Below, piece by piece: positions 10,387 through 18,984 of a stretch of 64,000 nt of DNA. The stretch spans positions 6,636,501-6,700,500 of the forward strand of contig NZ_VIGB01000003.1 in assembly GCF_006636205.1 (NCBI RefSeq). The letters run 5' to 3'. The stretch's first letter is position 1. Each line of letters starts with the position of its first letter. Position numbers and translations under genes: made by a program. The notes below the pieces were generated by a model. The model had not been told where the DNA came from, ran no database searches, and saw only the letters and a program-made list of their open reading frames with translations. This DNA comes from Kitasatospora acidiphila (GTDB taxonomy: Bacteria > Actinomycetota > Actinomycetes > Streptomycetales > Streptomycetaceae).

Positions 10387-10950
10387 GCCCACGAACTTAC
10401 CGGCCGCTCCCAAGATCGAGCACGGCCGGTTGCAGCCGTACTGAAGGTTCGTCAGTTGATCGCGGCCGGCTCCGGGTGCGCTCAGGGGAGGGTTCGAGTC
10501 GGTTCGGCCAGCGCAGGTCTTCAACTGAACGCAGCGGGGTGGGAGTTGACCGTTGATCCGGGCGGCGGGCGAGTCCCGCCCGGGTTCCCCTCGGGGAGTG
10601 AGGTGGGGTTTTCCCTGGTGTCCGCTCCACCTTGGGTACGGGGAGAACTCCACCCTGAGGGGGAGGGATCTCCACCCGAGGGACGAGGTCCGGGGCGCGG
10701 ACGGCAGGCCAGGATGGTTGCGGGGCAGTAAGCGGGCCCCTGGGGGAAACGTCACGACGCGGTTCAGGGACGGCACCGGCGCTGGTCATAACTCACTTGC
10801 CGGGCGGCCAGTAAGTTCTCGTATGATGCTTCTCCTGATTATCACTTACCTGCCGACCGGCTAAGGTCCGCGACCTCAGCCACAACCCGTCGCCCGGCGT
10901 CCCCGTCCCCCAGGGCTGCGGTGAACCCATGCCAGGAGGCATCGGAAGCC
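10387..10950. promoter_or_regulatory. Long divergent control region between the APH-like kinase and the MMPL exporter
   Basis: About 560 bases without a gene. Three copies of CTCCACC stand at 10625, 10648 and 10670, spaced 23 and 22 bases (two helical turns), each followed by a T/G or G-rich tail. Closer to the exporter, an imperfect inverted repeat AACTCACTTGCCG / CGGCCAGTAAGTT (10790-10802 and 10805-10817) resembles a TetR-type operator. A related half-site, CACTTACCTGCCG, follows near 10843. No regulator gene lies beside it. Confidence 0.6.
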
Positions 10951-13122
10951 ATGTTTCACCGAATCGGACAATTCGTCGTCAAGCGCGCCTGGTGGGTGAT
11001 AGCCGCCTGGGTGGTCGCCGCCATCGCGATCATCGCCACGGCGCCCCAGCTGACCAGCTCCAACGATGAGAGCGACTTCCTGCCGAAGAGCTCCGAGTCG
11101 ATCCAGGCGGCGAACCTGCAGCAGCAGGCCTTCCCGGCCGCGTTCACGCCCAGCGCCCTGCTGCTCTTCGAGCGCACCGACGGCGGCCAGCTGACCGACC
11201 AGGACAAGCAGGCGATCAACAAGGTCACCGACGGCCTGACGGCGGACAACATCCCGTACCTCAAGACCGTCACGCCGGTCTCCGCGAGGGCCGTCTCCAA
11301 GGACGGCAAGTTCGGGCTGTCCCAGGTGGCCTTCGACAAGAACACGCCGCAGGCGAAGTACATCGACACCGCCACCAAGGTGCGGGACGGGGCCAGGTCG
11401 CTCGCCAACGGCAGTGATGTGAAGGTGCTGTTCGGCGGTCAGGCCGGTCAGAACCTGGACCAGCAGGACTCCTCCAACACCGCCAACACGCTGATCTTCC
11501 TCGGCAGCTTCGTGCTGATCGTGGCCATCCTGGCGATCATCTTCCGCAGCGTGATCATCTCGGTGCTGCCGCTGCTGGTCATCATGGCCGTGATCATGCC
11601 GACCGCCAAGGCGCTGATCTCCGACGCCGTCAAGCTCTTCGGGCTCAAGGCGAACGACACCATGTCCGCGATCCTGATCGTGGTGCTGCTCGGCGTCGGT
11701 ACGGACTACTTCCTCTTCCTGATGTTCCGCTACCGCGAGCGGCTGCGAGCCGGGGAGCCGCGCAAGGAGGCCATGGTCAACGCGATCGGCCGGGTCGGCG
11801 AGGCCATCGCGTCCGCCGCAGGTGCGGTCACCGTCGCCTTCGCCGTCCTCATCATCTCCAGCCTCGGCATGTTCAAGGCGATCGGCCCGGCGCTGGCCAT
11901 CGCGGTGGTCACCACCGCCATCGCCTCGCTCACCCTGGTGCCCGCGGTCTTCTCGGTGATCCCGGAGCGAGCGCTGTTCTGGCCCGGCAAGAAGTGGATG
12001 CACGAGAAGGACGGGGCCCGCTTCGCCGCCCTCGGTCGCGTCACCCAGCGCCGCCCCGGCATGGTCGCCCTGGTCTCCGGCGGCATCCTGGTCGCGCTCA
12101 CGCTGGCCGGGCTCGGCTACAAGGGCACCTTCGACCTGGCCTCCGGCTCGATGCCGAAGAACAAGGAGTCGATGGTCGTCCAGAACAGCCTGATGACCGC
12201 CTACTCGGCCGGTGCCGCCGATCCGTCGCAGGTGTACGTGACCTCGACCAACGGCTCCCCGCTCGACGCGAGCCAGTTCCCGGCCTACGCCCAGGCGCTG
12301 GCCAAGGTCAAGGGCGTCGCCGACGTCTCGCCGCAGCCGCAGGTCAGCGGGGACAAGCTGACCGCCGACTTCACGGTCACGCTCACCGACGACCCGACCT
12401 CCAACAAGGCGCTGGACACCATGGACGGCCTGCGCCACACCGCGCACTCGGCCGCCCCGGCCGGCACCAAGGCCCTGGCCGGCGGCATGACCGCGGTCGA
12501 GGCGGACATCAACTCGGCGATGGACCACGACTACAAGACGGTCTTCCCGATCGCCGCGCTGCTGATCATGATCATCCTCGGCCTGCTGCTGCGCAGCGCC
12601 GTGGCCCCGTGGTACCTGATGGCTTCGGTCGGCCTGGGCTTCGGTGCCACCCTCGGTGCCACCAGCCTGGTCTTCCAGCACATGGCCCACCAGTCCGGCA
12701 TCATGTTCATGCTGCCGATGTTCATCTACCTGTTCGTGGTCGCGATCGGCACCGACTACAACATCCTGATGATCGCCCGACTGCGGGAGGAAGCCCGCGA
12801 GGGTCGCGACGCGCGCACGGCGGCGTACGAAGCGGTCAAGCACGGCGGCCCGACCGTCGGCTCGGCCGGCGCCATCCTGGCGGCTTCCTTCGCCACCTTC
12901 ATGCTGGCCGGCAACGTGCTGTTCAGCGAGATCGGCTTCTCGCTGGCCTTCGGCATCATCGTCTCGGCCTTCGTGATGGCGATGTTCTTCACCCCATCGC
13001 TCACTGCGCTGCTCGGCCGCGCCGCCTGGTGGCCCGGCCACCAGGAGCCGACGCCGGTCGCGCCGGGCGAGTGGACCGAGCGGGACGAGATGGTCCCGGC
13101 CCGCTACCGCACCCCGCAGTAG
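10951..13122 (+). CDS. MMPL-family (RND) transporter
   Basis: 723-residue integral membrane exporter of the mycobacterial MmpL type, driven by the proton gradient and usually moving lipids or hydrophobic drugs. The layout is two repeats of one membrane segment, a periplasmic porter domain and a five-segment bundle. Both bundles carry the hallmark GTDY motif (GVGTDYFLFL near residue 250 and AIGTDYNIL near 610) thought to relay protons. ATG at 10951 with AGGAGG 11 bases upstream is preferred over the ATG at 10929. The TetR-like inverted repeat upstream suggests repression relieved by a ligand. A pair of strong hairpins follows. Confidence 0.93.
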   Translation: MFHRIGQFVVKRAWWVIAAWVVAAIAIIATAPQLTSSNDESDFLPKSSESIQAANLQQQAFPAAFTPSALLLFERTDGGQLTDQDKQAINKVTDGLTADNIPYLKTVTPVSARAVSKDGKFGLSQVAFDKNTPQAKYIDTATKVRDGARSLANGSDVKVLFGGQAGQNLDQQDSSNTANTLIFLGSFVLIVAILAIIFRSVIISVLPLLVIMAVIMPTAKALISDAVKLFGLKANDTMSAILIVVLLGVGTDYFLFLMFRYRERLRAGEPRKEAMVNAIGRVGEAIASAAGAVTVAFAVLIISSLGMFKAIGPALAIAVVTTAIASLTLVPAVFSVIPERALFWPGKKWMHEKDGARFAALGRVTQRRPGMVALVSGGILVALTLAGLGYKGTFDLASGSMPKNKESMVVQNSLMTAYSAGAADPSQVYVTSTNGSPLDASQFPAYAQALAKVKGVADVSPQPQVSGDKLTADFTVTLTDDPTSNKALDTMDGLRHTAHSAAPAGTKALAGGMTAVEADINSAMDHDYKTVFPIAALLIMIILGLLLRSAVAPWYLMASVGLGFGATLGATSLVFQHMAHQSGIMFMLPMFIYLFVVAIGTDYNILMIARLREEAREGRDARTAAYEAVKHGGPTVGSAGAILAASFATFMLAGNVLFSEIGFSLAFGIIVSAFVMAMFFTPSLTALLGRAAWWPGHQEPTPVAPGEWTERDEMVPARYRTPQ

Positions 13123-13125
13123 CAG

Positions 13126-13169
13126 GGGAGCAGCCGGCGCCGCGCACTGGCGCCGCGCCGGCTGCCCCT
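13126..13169 (+). terminator. First hairpin after the MMPL gene
   Basis: Arms GCAGCCGGCG (13130-13139) and CGCCGGCTGC (13156-13165) are perfectly complementary and begin 7 bases after the stop codon. Confidence 0.7.
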
Positions 13170-13190
13170 CGCAGCACCGCTCATGCACGG

Positions 13191-13230
13191 CGGACGGGCC
13201 GCCCCGGGTACTCCCGGGGCGGCCCGTCCG
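13191..13230 (+). terminator. Second, very strong hairpin after the MMPL gene
   Basis: An 18-base-pair perfect stem with a TACT loop (arms 13191-13208 and 13213-13230), the strongest inverted repeat in this part of the window. Together with the preceding hairpin it isolates the exporter from cspA. Confidence 0.85.
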
Positions 13231-13394
13231 TCTGCGTCACCGGCGGTCCGCCGACCGTCCACCCGGGCGTTGCGCGGCGGACGAACGGCCGCTGACCTGC
13301 AGACTTGCCATGGTGCGGATCGAGGGTCCCGGGTGAAAAATTATCCGATCATTTTGACCCGCACCGTGCTACAGTCGAACCAGTTGCAGTTTTG

Positions 13395-13544
13395 GTTCCC
13401 ATGAACGTTTGTGTGCGCCTGCTGGTAATCAACCAACAGGCGCATTTGTTTTGTCCGGTGGGTCATCTCCGGATGGGGATCGCGGCGACGCGAGGCACAC
13501 GCCGTGTGTGCCTCGTTGCCCCAGGTATGTAGAGGAAATCGGTT
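13395..13544 (+). promoter_or_regulatory. Structured 5' leader of cspA with two hairpins and a possible upstream ORF
   Basis: Hairpin 1 has arms TGCGCCTG (13414-13421) and CAGGCGCA (13437-13444), directly followed by TTTGTTTTG, so it looks like an intrinsic terminator or attenuator inside the leader. Hairpin 2 has arms GAGGCACAC and GTGTGCCTC (13492-13514), ending 30 bases before the cspA start. An ORF of 43 codons (ATG 13401 to TAG 13532) spans both hairpins, but its ribosome site is weak. Long structured leaders that respond to cold are known for cspA genes; that this one does so is inference. Confidence 0.6.
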
Positions 13545-13751
13545 ATGGCTACCGGCACCGTGAAGTGGTTCAACAGCGAGAAGGGCTTCGGCTTCATCGA
13601 GCAGGAGGGTGGCGGCCCGGACGTGTTCGCCCACTACTCCAACATCAGCGCCAACGGCTTCCGCGAGCTGTTCGAGGGCCAGAAGGTCGAGTTCGACGTC
13701 ACCCAGGGCCAGAAGGGCCCGCAGGCCGAGAACATCACCATCGTCGGCTGA
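13545..13751 (+). CDS. cspA: Cold shock protein (CspA family)
   Basis: 68-residue single OB-fold nucleic acid chaperone. Both RNA-binding motifs are present: KGFGFIE (RNP1) and VFAHYS (RNP2), with WFN at the start. It binds single-stranded RNA and melts secondary structure. The start ATG is preceded by AGAGGAAA. The gene is followed by a strong terminator and then by a DEAD-box RNA helicase, a functionally related neighbour. Confidence 0.97.
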   Translation: MATGTVKWFNSEKGFGFIEQEGGGPDVFAHYSNISANGFRELFEGQKVEFDVTQGQKGPQAENITIVG

Positions 13752-13782
13752 CCAGCGGCTTCGCTGGAATCGCTTGACACAG

Positions 13783-13814
13783 CGAAGGCCCGCACCGCTA
13801 GGTGCGGGCCTTCG
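13783..13814 (+). terminator. Terminator of cspA
   Basis: Perfect 14-base-pair stem, arms 13783-13796 and 13801-13814 (CGAAGGCCCGCACC and its complement) with loop GCTA, 31 bases after the stop codon. Confidence 0.9.
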
Positions 13815-13912
13815 TCCATGCCGCCGCATCGGCCGGGGCGGCGCACTCACTCCTGGCGGCCGAACCATGGGTCAACCCACCGCGGTGACCACGCAGGACG
13901 GAGTACTCCCGT

Positions 13913-15592
13913 ATGACCGATCAGGCACGCCCGGCCACCGGCCGTCGGCCCCGCAGCCGACAGGCGCAGGCGCCCCGCAGCGGCCAGGCCACCCGTAACC
14001 CGGGCCAGGGCCGCCCCCGCAACTCCGGCACCGCCGCCCGCACCCGCCCGGTGCCCGCCGCCGCCGACTTCACCACCGTGACCGGCACCCCGGCCCGCCC
14101 GCCGGCGGCCAGCTTCGCCGAGCTCGACATGCCCAAGGGCCTGCTGTCCGCGCTCACCCGGGAGGGCGTCACCGAGCCCTTCCCGATCCAGTCCGCGACC
14201 CTGCCCGACTCGCTGGCCGGCCGCGACGTGCTCGGCCGCGGCCGCACCGGCTCCGGCAAGACCCTGGCCTTCGGCCTGTCGCTGCTGGCCCGGATCGCCG
14301 GCGAGCGGGCCGACGCCCGCCGCCCGCTCGCCATGGTGCTGGTCCCCACCCGCGAGCTGGCCCAGCAGGTCACCGACGCGCTCACCCCCTACGCCACCGC
14401 CGTCAACGTGCGGATCGCCACCGTGGTCGGCGGCATGTCGATCACCCGGCAGGCCAACGCGCTGCGCCGCGGCGCCGAGCTGCTGGTCGCCACCCCGGGC
14501 CGGCTGGACGACCTGATCGCCCGCCAGGACGTGCGCCTCGACGAGGTGCGGATCACCGTGCTCGACGAGGCCGACCAGATGGCCGACATGGGCTTCCTGC
14601 CGCAGGTCAGCAAGCTGCTGGAGCAGGTCGCCGAGGGTGGCCAGCGGATGCTCTTCTCCGCCACCCTGGACAAGAACATCGACCGGCTGGTGCAGCGCTT
14701 CCTGACCGACCCGGTGGTGCACTCGGTCGACCCGTCGGCCGGCGCGGTGACCACCATGGACCACCACGTGCTGCAGCTGGAGCCGGCCGACAAGGCCTCC
14801 GCCACCGCGCACATCGCCTCCCGGGACGGCCGGGTGATCATGTTCGTGCACACCAAGCACGGCGCCGACCGCCTCGCCAAGCAGCTGCTGGCCAACGGCG
14901 TCCGGGCGGCCGCGCTGCACGGCGGCAAGTCCCAGCCGCAGCGCAACCGCACCCTGGAGCAGTTCCGCGACGGCCGGGTCAACGCCCTGATCGCCACCAA
15001 CGTCGCCGCCCGCGGCATCCACATCGACGGCCTGGACCTGGTGGTCAACGTCGACCCGCCGATCGACCACAAGGACTACCTGCACCGCGGCGGCCGCACC
15101 GCCCGGGCCGGCGAGTCCGGCACCGTGGTCACCCTGGTGCTGCCCGAACAGCGGCGCGACGTCTCCAAGTTGATGACCGTCGCGGGCATCCGGCCGACCA
15201 CCACCAAGGTCCGCCCGGGCGATGCCGAGCTGGCCCGGATCACCGGCGCGCGCACGCCCAGCGGGGTCGCGGTCACCATCGCCCCGGCGGTGGCGCCGGA
15301 GGCGGCCGCATCCGCGCCCAAGGCGGGCGGCAGCGCCGGCAACAGCGGCAACCGCCGCCGCTCCGGCGCGCGCAGCAAGCTCCCCACCGATGTGGACATC
15401 AACGGCAACGCCAAGCAGCGGCGCCCCAAGCAGCGCCTCGGGGGCACCGCGAGCACCCCGAGCACCGGTGGCGGCGGTCGCCGGATGGCGTCCGGCTTCA
15501 TCGGCAAGGCCAGCGGGTCGCCGGCGCCGGGCAGCGGCTCGAAGAGCGGCTCCAACTACGGCACCGGGCGGCAGCGCCGCAAGGCGAACTGA
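13913..15592 (+). CDS. DEAD-box ATP-dependent RNA helicase
   Basis: 559 residues. A basic, disordered N-terminus (1-60) precedes the two RecA domains: Q-motif region FAELDMPKGLL, Walker A GRTGSGKT, PTRELA, TPGR, DEAD (VLDEAD), SAT (FSATL), then IMFVHTK, TNVAARGIHI and HRGGRTAR. A long basic Gly/Ser/Arg-rich tail (about 430-559) probably adds RNA affinity. It unwinds short RNA duplexes in ribosome assembly or RNA decay. Position after cspA suggests a cold-adaptation link, but a terminator separates the two genes. ATG 13913 has GGACGGAG upstream. Confidence 0.93.
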   Translation: MTDQARPATGRRPRSRQAQAPRSGQATRNPGQGRPRNSGTAARTRPVPAAADFTTVTGTPARPPAASFAELDMPKGLLSALTREGVTEPFPIQSATLPDSLAGRDVLGRGRTGSGKTLAFGLSLLARIAGERADARRPLAMVLVPTRELAQQVTDALTPYATAVNVRIATVVGGMSITRQANALRRGAELLVATPGRLDDLIARQDVRLDEVRITVLDEADQMADMGFLPQVSKLLEQVAEGGQRMLFSATLDKNIDRLVQRFLTDPVVHSVDPSAGAVTTMDHHVLQLEPADKASATAHIASRDGRVIMFVHTKHGADRLAKQLLANGVRAAALHGGKSQPQRNRTLEQFRDGRVNALIATNVAARGIHIDGLDLVVNVDPPIDHKDYLHRGGRTARAGESGTVVTLVLPEQRRDVSKLMTVAGIRPTTTKVRPGDAELARITGARTPSGVAVTIAPAVAPEAAASAPKAGGSAGNSGNRRRSGARSKLPTDVDINGNAKQRRPKQRLGGTASTPSTGGGGRRMASGFIGKASGSPAPGSGSKSGSNYGTGRQRRKAN

Positions 15593-15666
15593 GGTCGCGA
15601 GGCCGATGCGGCTGCCGAGGCCCCTTGTCGAGGCCTCGCTGCCGTCGCACTGAGTCGCACTGAGTA

Positions 15667-15711
15667 GAACGCCCTGCCTCGCCGTCTTCTGGACGGGGAG
15701 GCAGGGCGTTC
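15667..15711. terminator. Bidirectional terminator between convergent genes
   Basis: Arms GAACGCCCTGCCTC (15667-15680) and GAGGCAGGGCGTTC (15698-15711), 14 perfect pairs, placed between the stops of the helicase and the minus-strand XRE regulator. Confidence 0.87.
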
Positions 15712-15728
15712 TGCGTGGGTCGGGGCTG

Positions 15729-16607
15729 TCAGACGGCGGCCGGGGAGCCCAGCGCGGCCCCCGTGGCGGCCAGCAGCGGGAGGCGGTCCGCCGTCGCCAG
15801 GTCACGCGGCGACAGCACCACCAACTGCAGCTCGTCCGGGGCCCGCAGCACGATCTGGTCGAAGCGCAGCGGGCCGAGGCGCTCGTGCTCCATGTCCTTG
15901 TAGGCGCCCTTGCGGTCCTGCACCTCGTGCTCGTCCAACCAGGCGGCGGCCTCCGGGAAGTGCTCCCGCAGCCGCGCCAGCAGCGCGGCCATCCGCCGGC
16001 CGCCCGCCGTGGCCTCGCCGCCGCGCTCCGCGTAGGCGGACCGCAGATGGGCCAGCGTCCGGCGGCCGTGCCGCTCCCAGTCCACCGTGCGGGCCCGGCC
16101 CGGCCGGTGCGCGAACGCCACCCAGGCGAGGTTGCGGTCCTCCAACTCCCAGGCGGAGAAGTCGAACAGCGCCTCGGCTTCCGGGTTCCAGGCGCGCACC
16201 GTCCAGTCCGCGTCCATCAGGAACGCCGGGGCCGGGGACTGCGCCTGCACCAGCCGGACCAGTGCGGCCGACAGCTCGGGCGGGGCTGAAAGCGGGTGCG
16301 GGGCGGGCTGGTTGCCGGCCAGCCGGAACAGGTAGTCGGTCTCGGCGGCGTCGAGCCGCAGGGTGCGGGCCAGGCTGCCGAGCACCTCGGGGGAGGGGTT
16401 GATCTCGCGCCCCTGCTCCAGCCAGGTGTACCAAGTCACCCCGACCCCGGCGAGTACCGCGATCTCCTCCCGGCGCAGCCCCGGCGTGCGGCGCCGCACC
16501 CCGGGCGCCATCCCCACCTCGGCCGGCGTCAGCCGGGCCCGCCTGCTGCGCAAGAAGTCGGCGAGCGCGTCCCTGCGCACCTGCCGCCGCTGCTGATCGA
16601 TCGTCAC
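15729..16607 (-). CDS. XRE-family regulator with MmyB-like ligand-binding domain
   Basis: 292 residues from GTG 16607, which has GGGGGAGG five bases upstream. Residues ~10-80 are a Cro/CI-type helix-turn-helix (REEIAVLAGVGVTWYTWLEQ); the remainder is the PAS-like MmyB domain (PAFLMDADWTVRAWNPEAEA, then HRPGRARTVDW). Such regulators in actinobacteria often control a divergently transcribed oxidoreductase. Here the divergent neighbour is an aldo/keto reductase. The motif CCTGGT...CGACCACCAGTATCCCC just upstream of its start recurs upstream of the SMP-30-like gene at 17863, which points to autoregulation and a small regulon (inference). Confidence 0.9.
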   Translation of the reverse strand: MTIDQQRRQVRRDALADFLRSRRARLTPAEVGMAPGVRRRTPGLRREEIAVLAGVGVTWYTWLEQGREINPSPEVLGSLARTLRLDAAETDYLFRLAGNQPAPHPLSAPPELSAALVRLVQAQSPAPAFLMDADWTVRAWNPEAEALFDFSAWELEDRNLAWVAFAHRPGRARTVDWERHGRRTLAHLRSAYAERGGEATAGGRRMAALLARLREHFPEAAAWLDEHEVQDRKGAYKDMEHERLGPLRFDQIVLRAPDELQLVVLSPRDLATADRLPLLAATGAALGSPAAV

Positions 16608-16618
16608 CACGACCTCCC

Positions 16619-16648
16619 CCTGGTATCCGACCACCAGTATCCCCGCGC
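16619..16648. promoter_or_regulatory. Putative operator, copy 1 (shared with 17768-17798)
   Basis: CCTGGTATC followed by CGACCACCAGTATCCCCGCGC. It overlaps the ribosome site of the minus-strand MmyB regulator. The same element, with one spacer base more and a few changes, lies upstream of the gene at 17863. CTGG...CCAG is an inner dyad. Confidence 0.6.
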
Positions 16649-16817
16649 GCCGGGCCGCGCGGCTGCCGCCGGCCCGCCCGATCGAGGCCGTCGAGGCCCT
16701 GATCGGCCGAAACCCGGACCGTGCCCCGCAGACCGTCGTTAACCATGGCGACGCTCGGCGGCCCGCCACCGGGACCGCCGAAGCGCCCACCGAAACCGCC
16801 ACCAAGGAAGCCAGCTG

Positions 16818-17690
16818 ATGACAACTCAGGACAACGCCCGGCCCGCCGAGGCCTCCGGCACCTTCGCCCTCGGCGGCGACCTCACCGTCAACCGCCTCGG
16901 CTACGGCGCCATGCAGCTCACCGGCCCCGGCATCTGGGGCGACCCGAAGGACCCGGAGGAGGCGGTGCGGGTGCTGCGCCGCGCCGTCGAGCTGGGGGTG
17001 AACCTCATCGACACCGCCGACTCCTACGGCCCGTTCGTCAGCGAGCAGTTGATCCGCAAGGCGCTGCACCCCTACACCGACGGCCTGGTGATCGCCACCA
17101 AGGCCGGCCTGACCCGCCAAGGCCCGGACCAGTGGCTGCCCGTCGGCCGACCCGAATACCTGCGCCAGCAGCTGGAGCTGAGCCTGCGCAACCTCGGAGT
17201 CGAGCGGATCGACCTCCACCAGCTGCACCGGATCGACCCGCAGGTGCCGCTCGCGGAGCAACTCGGTGCGCTGACCGACCTGCAGCGGCAGGGCAAGATC
17301 CGCCACATCGGACTCTCCGAAGTCACCGTGGCGCAGCTGACCGAGGCCCGGCAGTACGCCGATATCGTCTCCGTGCAGAACCTCTACAACCTGGCCGACC
17401 GCTCCGCCGAAGCGGTGCTGGAACACGCCGAGGCCCAGGGCATCGCCTTCATCCCGTGGTTCCCCATGGCCACCGGCGAACTCGCCCGCCCCGGCGGCCC
17501 GTTGGACGCCGCCGCCAAGCAGCGCGGCGCCACCCCGGCGCAGCTGGCACTGGCCTGGCTGCTGCGCCGCTCCCCGGTGCTGCTGCCCATCCCCGGCACC
17601 TCCAGCGTCGCCCACGTCGAGGAGAACACCGCCGCCGCGCTGCTGACGCTGACCGACGCCGAGTTCCAGGCGCTCGCCGACGCCGTCTGA
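16818..17690 (+). CDS. Aldo/keto reductase
   Basis: 290-residue NADPH-dependent oxidoreductase with the AKR barrel. Visible features are LGYGAMQLTG, the catalytic Asp and Tyr in LIDTADSYGPFVSE, the catalytic Lys in IATKAGL, the His region in LHQLHRIDP, and the cofactor-binding IPGTSSVAHVEEN. The substrate cannot be deduced. ATG 16818 is preceded by AAGGAAGCCAGCTG. It is divergent from the MmyB regulator, its most likely controller. Confidence 0.92.
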   Translation: MTTQDNARPAEASGTFALGGDLTVNRLGYGAMQLTGPGIWGDPKDPEEAVRVLRRAVELGVNLIDTADSYGPFVSEQLIRKALHPYTDGLVIATKAGLTRQGPDQWLPVGRPEYLRQQLELSLRNLGVERIDLHQLHRIDPQVPLAEQLGALTDLQRQGKIRHIGLSEVTVAQLTEARQYADIVSVQNLYNLADRSAEAVLEHAEAQGIAFIPWFPMATGELARPGGPLDAAAKQRGATPAQLALAWLLRRSPVLLPIPGTSSVAHVEENTAAALLTLTDAEFQALADAV

Positions 17691-17705
17691 GCCACCCGGC
17701 CAGGG

Positions 17706-17772
17706 GCGGCTCCCCTGGTTCCCATGGATCCCCTGGCTCCCCTGGCTCCCTTGGCTCCCTTGGCTCCCCTGG
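17706..17772. repeat. Short tandem repeat, unit CTGGCTCCC (~9 bp)
   Basis: About seven degenerate 9-base copies (CTGGTTCCC, CTGGCTCCC, TTGGCTCCC and variants) between the aldo/keto reductase stop and the SMP-30-like gene. It runs straight into operator copy 2. Confidence 0.75.
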
Positions 17773-17798
17773 TGGTGCGACTACCAGTATCCCCACGC
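17768..17798. promoter_or_regulatory. Putative operator, copy 2 (shared with 16619-16648)
   Basis: CCTGGTGGTG followed by CGACTACCAGTATCCCCACGC. Compared with copy 1 the right 21 bases differ at two positions. It lies 65 bases upstream of the ATG at 17863. Confidence 0.6.
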
Positions 17799-17862
17799 AC
17801 TGCTGCGCCCGCCCGAACCGCACGAGGCTTGGGGAAGCCAAGTGACAAGGGGAGCAAGCATC

Positions 17863-18905
17863 ATGACGAAGAACGTTGTACGCGCCGCGCTGGCCGCCAC
17901 CCTGGCGGTCACCGGCCTGCTGGCCACCGCGGGGAGCGCCGCCGCCGCGGGGACCGCTACTGCTGCGGCGCCGGCCTCCGTGACGACGGCCTCTGCAACG
18001 GTCGGTCAGTACGCCGCAGTGATCAGCGGGCACGGCGACGCGCTGCACCCGGAGAGCGCGAGTTGGGACCCGATCCACCGCCAGTTCGTCGTCAGCTCGA
18101 TCCACCAGGGCGTGGTGAGCAGGGTCGGAGCGGACGGCACCGCCCGGCCGCTGGTGACCGACCCGCGGCTGGTCTCGGCCCTCGGCGTCAAGGTGGATGC
18201 GGCACACGGCCGGGTGCTGGTCTGCAACGCCGACCCGGCGGGCCTGTCGGTGCGCAGCACCGCGCAGACTCCGGGGCACGTCGCGGGGCTGGGCAGCTAC
18301 GACCTGACCACCGGGCGGCCGCTCTGGTACGTCGACCTGGCCGCGGTCGCCGGTGACGGCGGCCGGCACCTGGCCAACGACGTCGTCTCCGACGCCGACG
18401 GCACCGCCTATGTGACCGACTCCTTCGCGCCGATCGTCTACCGGGTCACGGCGGACGGGCACGCATCCGTGCTGCTGCGGGACGACCGGATCGGCGCCGG
18501 GCCCGGCCAGTTCGGTCTGAACGGGATCGTGCTGCGCGGTGGGCGGCTCTTCCTGGGCAACTACGCGACCGGCGCCGTCTGGGAGTTGCCGCTGCACCGT
18601 CCGCAGGCGCTCCGGCTGCTGGTCGCGGACCCGCGCCTGGCCGGCCTGGACGGGCTGGCGGCCGGGCCGGACGGCAGCCTGGTCGGCGTGACCAACCGGA
18701 TCGGGGTGGATTCCTCGGGCACGGTGGTGACGGTCCGTCCTGGTGCCGACCGCGGGCCCGCCACGGTCACCGCCCGCCCGTCGGCCGACCCGGCGCCGAC
18801 CGCCGTCACCCGGGGCCGGGCGGTGCGCTGTGGGTGCTGTCGGGGCGGATGGACATCCTGTTCGGGGGCGGGGTGTCGGACGCGTTCACGCTGCGGCGGG
18901 TGTGA
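17863..18905 (+). CDS. Secreted SMP-30/NHL-type beta-propeller protein (apparent frameshift)
   Basis: About 346 residues when the frame is restored. ATG 17863 follows AAGGGGAG and gives a Sec signal (NVVRAALAATLAVTGLLATA, cut near AAAAGT). The mature part has propeller-type repeats (SASWDPIHRQFVVSSIHQG, NDVVSDADGTAYVTDSFAPI, LNGIVLRGGRLFLGNYATG), as in SMP-30/gluconolactonase and superoxide-dismutase-like secreted proteins of streptomycetes. After VTARPSADPAPTAVTRG the frame breaks; the true end GALWVLSGRMDILFGGGVSD is one base away and stops at 18905. One extra G near 18822-18825 repairs it. The uncorrected frame runs to 18948 with a Cys/Arg-rich tail. Confidence 0.75.
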
Positions 18906-18945
18906 CGACGGGGTGGCTCGGCGGGGGACCGGGCCGTTCCGAAAA

Positions 18946-18984
18946 TAGTAGCCATGGACATGGTAGCCATGTACTGTATTTGGT
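18946..18984 (+). promoter_or_regulatory. Promoter and likely MarR operator; leaderless start
   Basis: TAGCCATG-GA-CATGGTA (18949-18965) is a near-perfect dyad, and a further TAGCCATGTAC follows. A -10 like TACTGT at 18972-18977 lies seven bases before the GTG at 18985 and there is no ribosome site, so the transcript probably begins at the start codon. The dyad covers the -35 region, as expected for autorepression. Confidence 0.6.

Noticed and set aside
10876..13188. Minus-strand 770-codon frame opposite the MMPL gene
   Set aside because: Asp/His/Arg-rich antisense frame without domains; the plus strand has both GTDY motifs.
16745..16830. Pro/Lys-rich ORF beginning ATG 16745 (PPPGPPKRPPKPPPRKP)
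   Set aside because: It would run through the aldo/keto reductase in another frame and has no ribosome site.
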